NCBI GenBank assembly: GCA_020744425.1
Contig: JAGMUV010000002.1
Span: 5,190,501 to 5,254,500 of the forward strand
DNA from: Dactylonectria macrodidyma
Lineage: Eukaryota; Ascomycota; Sordariomycetes; Hypocreales; Nectriaceae
Direction of reading: 5' to 3'
Length of the DNA: 64,000 bases
In this document: positions 55,961 through 64,000 of the stretch, in pieces
Position numbering within the stretch: the stretch's first letter is position 1
Layout: every line of letters starts with the position of its first letter
Translations under genes and position numbers: made by a program
The notes under the pieces: generated by a model
What the model saw: only the letters and a program-made list of their open reading frames with translations
The model's database searches: none
What the model was told of the DNA's origin: nothing

Positions 55961-58583
55961 TCATGTATCCTCTTCATTCGAGTGTCGCGATTCCACCTTG
56001 TTGGGTGGCTCATACCAGTTCTGATACGGATGGTTTGGCAGACTAAAGTCCGCAAAGCTCAACGGGTTCACCGACGGTTTGGCAACCCCCGGCGGCGTCA
56101 ACACTCTCGTCACCGTCGTCAACGGCGAAGTCGAGTTAGCCATTGGCAGCACCACAGATTTTCGCAAATGCTGCGGTATTGTATGATTCCCACCTCCAGG
56201 CTGGTCGTTCTTTGGCGCTGGCCCTGGGAAACCACCCCGTTCCCAGCCCCAAGCTCTCTTCAACTCCAGATCTACCGAGCCAAGGTACCATCCGCCTTGG
56301 GATTTGATCCGCTCTAGAATTCCCAATACTTCTCCTTGTTCGTGAAGCTCCGTCAGGCCGGCCGAGACGATGACCAGGAAACGGACCGCGATGAGAGCGA
56401 CGCCGCGGTCCTTTGTGCAGGCCACAATACCGCAAACGTGGTGCGCATGGTGCAGTTGCATGGCTCTCATTCCTTCGGAGAGCCTAATTTGTTCAGCGGG
56501 ATGGCTCAAAGTCAAGATGTACTGGGCCGTGTGATAGAATAACCGCCCGAGGGTGGCGGCTCTCTTGATCATCCTATTGTTCACGGGCTGTTAGACGGTG
56601 CATTCTCGCTGGGGTTCAGAGTTCAAGCTACCAGATACAAGGAAACGCCGAATCACCCCTGGACTTGGATGGCTTCATATAGCCATATGGGCGCATGGTC
56701 CTTGGAGAGCGGATGTTCCATCGGTCACAAAGTCGCTTGAGCTCTTGCCACTGGCTCAATCGCTCTCGGTGCCAGATCTGGTCATCGTGAGGCGGCGCTG
56801 TGTCAAAGTTCGTTGCCGTCGCCCGAAAGTTGACGATCTTGGTTATGACGAACAGGATTCTGTGCACAAAAACCTCGTCTGATTCCATGACCATCTGATC
56901 TTCGCCCTCTCTGAAGAAATCGAAATCTAGACCCCAGTCATCAGGATTCCATTTGGTCTGCCAGTTCTCCGAAACACATATCAACAGCTCCATGGTGATG
57001 TTTTGCCAAAAGCACGCGGCTCCAATGCCCGTACTCCTAGCATCCCAGCCGCACTCGAGGATTAGGGCACGGGCGCCTCCGATATGGCGCATGCGATGCG
57101 TTGGTTTCTCGGACATGATTTCATATACGTTGAGAATTACAGCCGTTGTCGCACACTCGGCCATGTTCCGGTCGGGATTCTGAAGGCTGCGAAGGAGTTG
57201 AGATGTTGCCGTGTTGTAGTAAGAGAGCGCTTTTCCGTTCTCTTCAGGAGATCTCAAAGCCAGATGTTTCACGCCGCAAGCAAGGAATGCGTTGAGCAGC
57301 ATTGTTGACTTCAGAGCGTAGAACGGTATGAGGCGGCTGAAGTGTTTCTCTTTGTCCAAAGAATCCATCCATACCCATACATCATCGACAAACACTTGCA
57401 TGTACGCTATTTCCTCTGGGGTGCTGAGAAACTCGCGATCGTGTACGGGAGGGTTATTCTTTGGCAACAGTTGGGTTGGGGGATATTCTGAGATGTTTAT
57501 GGGGAATTTGATCTCGTTTGCGACTGCGGCCGTGGGGTGCGGGAGAATTGATGCTGCAGTTGATATGTCGCTTCTTTGATGGGCTAACGATTTTTGCCTC
57601 GCGGTTACGAGTTGCTGAACTGGTGTTGCCCTAAATGAATTGTTCGACTGGCTTGAGGATGACGGAGTGGCAATGTTGGATGCATCACTTGTCGTCCTTG
57701 AGTGCGAGCCATGATCGTCCAGGTTAGTAGCGATTGGTTCGGTTGCCCAGCGATCTACTGGAGGTGGTGAATTCGGATCACATTCTCCGAAGGACCTGGC
57801 AGCGTTTGCCTTGTCTGATGAGCCGAGCAGAGACTTCCCACAGAGGTTCTGCGCCATGTGCTGTACCCCCAGTTTTGGGTGTCTCTCTTCCGCATGAAAT
57901 GGGTTGGTTTCCACATTGTCAGGCAGTTCTGGTTCCGAATCATATGGGGCATAACGACTGAGTCCCCCTTGGTATTCCGACGCAATATCGCGAGACTCGT
58001 CGTGGAAGTGGACTACTCAGCTCAGTGTCAACAGAATTGCACGAATACGAGAGCTAAGCAACACACCTGCCCAGTCTTCTGACACTGGCTCACAGGCAAG
58101 GCTATGAACATTGATGTCAAGGAAGTTCAACCGCACGCCTCGTTTGCATTCTCGTCCACGCTTTCGGCAGTTGAGACAGTCCGGGACCGCCTCGTCGCAT
58201 TTGAGATGCCTGTCACGGCATGTTAGACAGCCCGTTCGCACTCTCTTAGCTTTGGGCGGCGGTGATCTTTGTACAGGTGTTGTTTGCTGAGCGATGGATG
58301 GTGCAATTGTCGCCGACGCTACGTTGGCTGGCGCAATACTTGGTTGTTGATCCCATCGGCTCTGGATGACCGTCGACTTTTGGGTATGAGACGACAAGCC
58401 ACCCACGAAGGCGTTCTCTACGGGTAAGTCTGTGAGAAAATACTGCGGCTGCGACTGGTCTTTCCAGGTTTGCGGAAATGTCGGCGTCTGCTGAGTACGA
58501 GGTTCGTCATGCCGCATCACCGCACCGAGGCTGATACCAGGTACGATGATGCCTCCAGAGAATTGGAACGCGGCCACCGTCAT
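55961..58583 (-). CDS. Zn2Cys6 transcription factor, fungal_trans_2 type
   Basis: Three exons on the minus strand (58583-58067, 58012-56632, 56573-55961), joined over introns of 54 and 58 nt, give 836 residues. The zinc cluster is internal: C119-x2-C122-x6-C129-x6-C136-x2-C139-x6-C146 in [19 protein letters not shown] and beyond. The first intron lies after EDWA, and the next exon begins [17 protein letters not shown], a motif typical of this TF subgroup. A Ser/Thr/Gln-rich region follows, then the helical fungal_trans_2 domain ([61 protein letters not shown], and in the last exon [30 protein letters not shown]). It should act in the nucleus as a regulator. Targets are unknown. It converges with the TPR gene, 217 bases apart. 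Confidence 0.87.
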
Positions 58584-60454
58584 TCAGCCTGGCCTGCTCG
58601 TCTAGGCGGCCAGGTGTAAATACCAGTTGAAAAGGAGGGAAATATCGAAACTTGGGAAGAGCTGGCTGGCAGAGGACGGTGATTATACCCGGGGGCCAGA
58701 TGATTCACTCGTGCTATGCTGCTGCTCGTGGAAGCCATGCGGCGAAAGGTGATCTCGGCAGCCCAGATCCAAGATTTTTCGAGCCACACCCATCGAGCAT
58801 GGCGGCTGCATCTAAGCCGCCAGACATGATCCCTCGCAGGACGAAGCTCCACCGTCGGACATGGTCGCGCATAGCACAGGCGATAGAGCAGCCCAGCTAA
58901 CAAGAGAATGGACCGGGGGCGTCCAGGCCCATCATCGATGCCTCCAATAGCCGAGCCTCGTTCTTTGCCCAGCCCACACAACCCATTCGCCATTTGGTAC
59001 ACGGGGCTCCAGATCAGCCTGTCTCGCCCGCAACCGAGCTTGAGCGCATGTGTGTGCGTGTGTGCGTGCGTGCGTTGCGTCAATATGTCTCTCATAGACT
59101 GTACACCTCTCGGCTGTGATTCTAGCCCGTCGAGGCTGGCAACACATACACATGGGAAGCCGTGGCGCTGGGAATCACCTCTCCCCTCTCTATAAGTCTT
59201 GGCTAATGCGGGATTTGAGCGATGCGAGGACACGAGAATCAAGACATCTGCCTACCCTATTCAATGAATCTGAATCATCTCGCGCCGGGAGTCTCGGGGC
59301 GAGGTAAATGATGTTTCCGGCCCCAGCATACATGTGTCCGGGTGGATCATGCAGCCGAGTTTGATGTACGACATTTGTGGCGGCCTAGTGTTAGCTGAGT
59401 AGCATATCCAACACGAGCCCTCTTCGAGCGGCATTTCGTTCGTATTCAGTCAATGATCTGCCTCTCAATGTCCTTTGTCATCGGCAACGGCGTCAATCCC
59501 GTACTCTTCGATGACTATAGAAGCCTCGTCATACGTCAAGAGAACTGGACGCGTCACATGTCTTGGCACCATTCATCCAAGGCATACCCTACATAAAATA
59601 CCACTTCCGCACACGTACAGCCCCGGATCGTTTCCCGGCGGTACACAATATCTAGATCCTGGTGCTAGCTTTTGCAACCATGAGTCAGAACATGTCATCC
59701 TCAATTTGACGATTTCCGTTTCAATAGGTCACCGAGCTGGCTCTGGCATTGGCCACCTGTTCGGTTCCACGGCTTTGGTGACATCACACGCTGTCATGAA
59801 TAAAGTCATTTGAGATCGGTCGGAGTTTGTCTTAGCATTCATTGATCTAAATTAGACCCAGGATAGGAATCATCAGGTTACGCCGAGGATGACAGACAAC
59901 CTGACAATAATTGTTCGTGCTCCCACAATTCGCTTACTCTAGCAATTGATCCAACATACAGGCCTCTTGATCTAGATCGCAATATAATTTTATCCTTATA
60001 GCAGATGAGCTCCCTCGTCCAGGCTCCCTTCATTTCGACTATACCATTTTATTTGGTGCACGTCGCATAGCTCAAGGCCCTGAAGAGTAATGCTTGGCTG
60101 TTGCTTGTATGACGCAGTGTCGGGAAATTTTATTGGGAATGCAGGAAGAAGCTCAAGCAAAGGTATAAGGCAAGACTCCAAAGAGAACGTGTCCATCTAT
60201 TCTAACCTCCACACATCATTAACATCGTGCTCGTGATTCCAAGGTCCTCTATATCCGGGTCGGGTTTGCATCCATTCTCTTTCATCCTAATGCGTTGTTC
60301 CAACATGCTAGAGGGAGCACATTCAACATCATTGTTGTCGACTAAAAAAAAACTCATTGTTGAATTATAACCCTATCGTCGCCCTAAGCGCACGCGTCGA
60401 TGACATAGAATCTCTTCTCGAAACAGTCTGGGGTTTCCTTGCTGAACTCAGCTC
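58584..60454. other. 1.9-kb gene-free stretch
   Basis: Promoter side of the Zn2Cys6 gene at its left, 3' side of the secreted-protein gene at its right. A 220-codon minus-strand frame at 58580-59242 is low in coding character and includes the translated GT microsatellite. Nothing else was recognised. Confidence 0.4.
59046..59082. repeat. (TG)n/(CGTG)n microsatellite
   Basis: A run of GTGTGTG, CGTG and GCGTGC units of about 37 bases, probably a degenerating TG/CG dinucleotide repeat. Confidence 0.7.
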
Positions 60455-61728
60455 CTAAAACAAGTGGCGTCTCAAAATATTCCCAGTATAACGGCAGGTC
60501 TGCCAAATGTGAAAGCCCCAGACTGCTGTCGGGGCGTTACACTTGAGCTCCCTCTCGTTGCCGACCTTTGCGATGCTACAAGCAATGTGGTGGTATCCTC
60601 GCTCCTCAATATACGACTTGGTATTGAAGTGCACCAACTGAAAGTCGTTGAAAGAGTCGGTGTTGAGGTACCTCCCGTTCTGTACCTCGCGCAGATAGTT
60701 CGTGCCGGGCTCGACGGTAACGAGAACCGCGTGGCTCTTGGATACTTCGCCCACGATATAGGTCCAATCATTACCGTCCGAGACTCCGATATAAGTGTTG
60801 TCCCATTGATCCGTGCTGGTTCGGTTAACGTCGCGCATCTGCACGAAAAATGTAGGCTGTGCTTGTGTGCCGCAATTTGTTGGCTTCCTGTATGTCACGG
60901 TCGAGATTGAGCTTATGTACGAGTAGGAGTGCAGGGTTTCGGTCGTCTACAAACCAGCGTGAGCTTTGTTAGCACAGGAGGTTATACAATCAGGGTTGCA
61001 GATGCGGCAGGGCCTACCGTTGTCCACGCGACAGCCGAGGGTATCGTATACGTGACCGTCGTAGTCTTCAGAATGGCAAAATAACTGGTCTCGGTTGTCG
61101 GCTTCGGCTTCTTCACGAGGCACCTGCAGGCCTCCCTCACAATCTTCGGCTTGAATCCAAGCACACAACCACGGGAGTCGGCCTTGAGCTTTTTCTTTTT
61201 GGGGATGGCGCGTCCATGGATGCCTAGGAGGTCCAATTCTTCCTGTTCATCTCCCTCGTCCTCATCCTCTCCCTCGTCCTCGCCTTCCTCCCACTCCGCG
61301 TCGTCGTACGCTGGCGCATCGGTGATTTGAGCCGGAGCGGCGGTTGGGTTAAGGGTTATAGTCGGAGTCGCAGCAGCGTCACGCTTCTTGACGCCATCGT
61401 AAACAGCAATGGTGCGAGAGACGGTTTCGGTAGCCGATTCATATGTTGTTGCGTAAGTCAAATAGGTGACGGTACCGTCAGTAGTGAATTCATCGACAAC
61501 ATCAGTGTAGGTGTAAGTCTCGACCACAGTCTTTGTCTTGGTCTTGTACTTCAAATATGACGAGCAAAAGCTACTGATCTGAGTGCCGGCCACGGACTTT
61601 GCTGTCTTGGTGAATGACTTGACCTGGGGCTTGGGTTTGGAGCAGTCGAGTTTGCGCTCGAACAGTGGATTAGCTGAGACGAGCGGCAAGGCCAGCAATG
61701 AGATGAGGAATGACTGTAGCAACACCAT
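60455..61728 (-). CDS. secreted acidic protein, unknown function
   Basis: Two exons on the minus strand, 61728-61018 and 60946-60455, joined over a 71-nt intron (GTAGGC...GTAG), give 400 residues. Residues 1-19 (MVLLQSFLISLLALPLVSA) form a signal peptide; the frame continues upstream but without a better start. The mature protein opens basic, then is Thr/Tyr/Val-rich with many ETYTYT-like repeats (strand-rich), and carries an acidic run of Glu/Asp/Gly at about 155-175 followed by a KKKK basic patch. Four or more Cys residues are spread through the C-terminal half. This pattern matches small secreted or wall-associated fungal proteins with no assigned function. No catalytic motif is visible. 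Confidence 0.8.
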
Positions 61729-63963
61729 GATGACGAAGCCGGCGTACTGTCGTAACTGAAGATGTTTCTCAACTGAACATAGCAACAGACGGTCGCGTCG
61801 ACGCCTAGGCCTACGAAGGGGCTGTCTTTAAGCACCTCGATTTGCGCCAAGTCATTCGTGTATTTAATGAGCGCGAATGCGATAAAGGCCTAGAGCTTCA
61901 CGCCACGCCCTGCGGCCTTTCAGGCCACCAACGATCTGGCTGCGCGATGGAGCCACATCGACCCAACACTTCAGCCACTCGTCGCTAGGGCTGGCTTTAC
62001 TTGAAGCAGGGAGGGTGGAGGGGGGATCCCGTTGGTCACATCCTCGCTTCTCGCCCTGACTGTCGAAGAAAAGGAATCCAGCCTCTAGATGCCTCGTCGG
62101 TCCGGCGCATCTAGACTCCAGATTGGTCACGTTGGGCGTGTCTTAGCGTTGACTAGCTTGTCAAGGTTCATGCATTTCAGGGTCAATCGGCCTAACCATG
62201 GGGAAGACATCAATAGTTTGGTTCAAGTGGTCTCAGTCAGACGAGAAGCAGGGCAGTCGATCGGCGATCTTGTGAGGTCCCATGTTGCTAGGGACTCATC
62301 GAATACAGAGAAATAAAGAGATGGCAAAGTAATAGAGATAGAAGATAGGCACGCATCAGGCAGTCACCTACCTCGAGACGCGGATCCAAGCTCTCGCATA
62401 GCGCAGCAAGAGTATGAGAGACGTCACAGTGACTCATTTGTCAATAAATCATCAAGATGTGACATTGAGACCAACAAGCAGGCATACCCGTGATATTTTA
62501 AGCTTAAATTGGCTCTGGGCTTCTTTGTGCCACTGGCGCTTGCTGAGAATGGGCCTCAAGAAGCTAACCCCTCAACGAGTGGTGACAATGGAGCGGCGCG
62601 GATTAACCTATAGCCGCGTCTCCGTTCGCCAAATTCCCAGTCTGCATCAACCGATAGTCCCCCGTTGAAGGTACCATCTCGACAGAGTCTTTGTGCAACT
62701 TGAAGGGTGTAATGTTTGCCCTGTTCCCAGATAGTTCCCGTTCTGAAGCAACGCGCAGAAAAAAGAGAGACAGCATAGCCTAGGAAGTGAATCAGTGCGT
62801 CCATGGTGCTTGAGGGTTGTTAATTGAAAGTGGTCGCGATTCGACTGGGTTGTAAAATAAAGAGAGTGACGAGATGTCGACCTAGAAGAAATCTTAATGT
62901 GTGGCATCAGCTTAGTCTAATATATTGATCGACATACATTGAAAGTCTTTGGTTGGCTTGTTCGGACCTAGACACAAATCCTACGCACGGCTGAGTACAC
63001 GCATCTTTATCCCAAATGCCCTGCGGCGTTAATGCCTGAGAACCTTGCAAAATTGTCTTATCTGTAGGTAGCTATCCTTGTAAGAATAGTGGTGTGTGCC
63101 TGTTGCTGAGCCCTTTATGTAGTGACATCGCCATTGTACAGCCCCAAAGGAACGTAAGCTTCTAGGCTTCTAAACAGGCTAAATTCAAGGAGGAAGCATT
63201 GCATAATACTAGTTACAAATAAGAAGGATTTTGTCTTTGACTCTCTTTAGTATAGCTTGAAATTTTATCTTGTAGTTGCAGGCAGGTAACAGTGCTATCA
63301 CTTGTAAATCATGTCAGCAGCCTGTGAATTTATAGAAAAGGAAGTTAACAAGCAAGTGTCTTAAGTCCTAGCCGTTACCTGTCAATAAAGACTAGTATGT
63401 ATGAAGATCAGCTCTGCTTAAGGCCGCTGTGTGGGGTAAACACGACACCCTGGCCACTTCCTAGTTGATCTCGGACTGTCGGTCGAACTGCAAATGTCTG
63501 TATCTTTCCTTCAGAGTAGTGAGATTATCCTTTGGGGCTTGGTATTACGTGAGAACTACTTTTCAGTAAAATCTCAAAATCTGACAAGATTATGCTCGTT
63601 ATTCCGTCCACATACAACACTTTCTGCCCGGACCTGAGCATTTATTTATGGGTCAGTTGGTCGGAAGGAGTAGGACTATGGTCAGATCAGGCCGGGGGGA
63701 TATGGTTACCAAACTCACTTTATGCTCTTGCCGAGTGCTCAGTATGCGACTCGCAATTTACTTCCCTTGGCATACAGTAATAATAGATAGCCGCTGTATT
63801 TTAAGCGCGAAAGCCCATCATGTGTAGGTATAAAGACTCATACATCTACCACTTTGCAGATTCCCTTGTTTTTCACCATCAGTCCTTCCTTCAAAGAGAC
63901 AGACTCTTAATCCTCAATCCGCAATCCTCATTACTTATAATCTCAGCATTCCTTCGTCCTATC
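61729..63963. other. 2.2-kb gene-free stretch
   Basis: Only short frames without coding composition. A TATAAAG box at 63829-63835 and a CT-rich leader precede the start codon at 63964. No repeats or RNA genes were identified. Confidence 0.45.
63829..63835 (+). promoter_or_regulatory. TATA box of the gene cut by the right edge
   Basis: TATAAAG lies 135 bases before the ATG at 63964. The sequence between is CT-rich, and rich in TCC and ATC near the start, as in strong fungal promoters for secreted proteins. Confidence 0.6.
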
Positions 63964-64000
63964 ATGCAGCTTACCGCCTTTGTCGTCACCTTGCTTGTGG
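63964..64000 (+). CDS. start of a secreted protein gene, truncated by the window
   Basis: The ATG at 63964 follows a CT-rich leader and a well placed TATA box. The first twelve codons read MQLTAFVVTLLV, the beginning of a signal peptide. The rest lies outside the window, so no family can be named. Small cysteine-rich secreted proteins often start this way, but that is only a guess. Confidence 0.65.
   Translation, partial: MQLTAFVVTLLV

Noticed and set aside
58580..59242. 220-codon minus-strand frame upstream of the second regulator
   Set aside because: It includes the translated TG microsatellite (His-Thr repeats), overlaps the start of the regulator and has mixed composition, so it is not accepted as a gene.
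1..64000. tRNA, rRNA and CRISPR
   Set aside because: No B-box-like GGTTCGANTCC with matching arms, no rRNA-like blocks and no regularly spaced repeats were seen by eye; a covariance-model scan would be needed to exclude tRNAs fully.

Overview
The window reads as nuclear DNA of a filamentous ascomycete (Pezizomycotina, most likely a Sordariomycete; the order cannot be fixed from the sequence alone). The evidence is the dense short introns of 46-92 nt with GTRNGT donors and YAG acceptors, CTRAC-like branch points, pyrimidine-rich 5' regions before ATGs, two Zn2Cys6 transcription factors, a succinate-semialdehyde dehydrogenase with five exons, and proteins typical of mould genomes. No tRNA, rRNA, CRISPR array or bacterial-type operon was seen. 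Gene models below were built by joining open frames at consensus splice sites that keep the frame and restore family homology.

Layout. 0-11 kb is ordinary gene-dense sequence: a DUF4140/DUF4139 (MuiA-type) protein with a large polyglutamine insert, two unrecognised proteins (one with a repeat-rich N-terminus and a C-terminal membrane segment), a METTL16-type RNA N6-adenine methyltransferase, and a phytanoyl-CoA-dioxygenase-like 2OG oxygenase. 12.7-19.5 kb holds a secreted beta-helix-like protein, a PLP aminotransferase, and a Zn2Cys6 regulator with eight exons. 20-28 kb holds a decayed short-chain dehydrogenase, a long gene-free stretch with diverged tandem repeats, then a dihydroxyacetone-synthase-type transketolase followed on the same strand by a Baeyer-Villiger-type flavin monooxygenase.

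28-41 kb is gene-poor accessory sequence. It holds a small membrane protein whose frame is interrupted, a coiled-coil protein fused to a degenerate aminoglycoside-phosphotransferase-like domain, a small zinc-ribbon/coiled-coil protein with a repetitive promoter, and an apparently intact 2.87-kb Mutator-like transposon with perfect 44-bp terminal inverted repeats and an 8-bp target-site duplication.

41.5-64 kb returns to genes: succinate-semialdehyde dehydrogenase, a Ser/Thr kinase with a long repeat-bearing tail, an F-box-like protein, a HAD-family phosphatase, a decayed and very intron-rich copy of GMP synthase that has lost its glutaminase core, a TTC1-like TPR protein, a second Zn2Cys6 regulator, a secreted acidic protein, and the first codons of another secreted protein cut by the right edge.

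The points most worth following are the intact MULE, the intron-dense GMP synthase relic with altered P-loop residues, the predicted pseudokinase in the accessory stretch, and the pairing of a ketone/ester-forming monooxygenase with a formaldehyde-fixing type transketolase.
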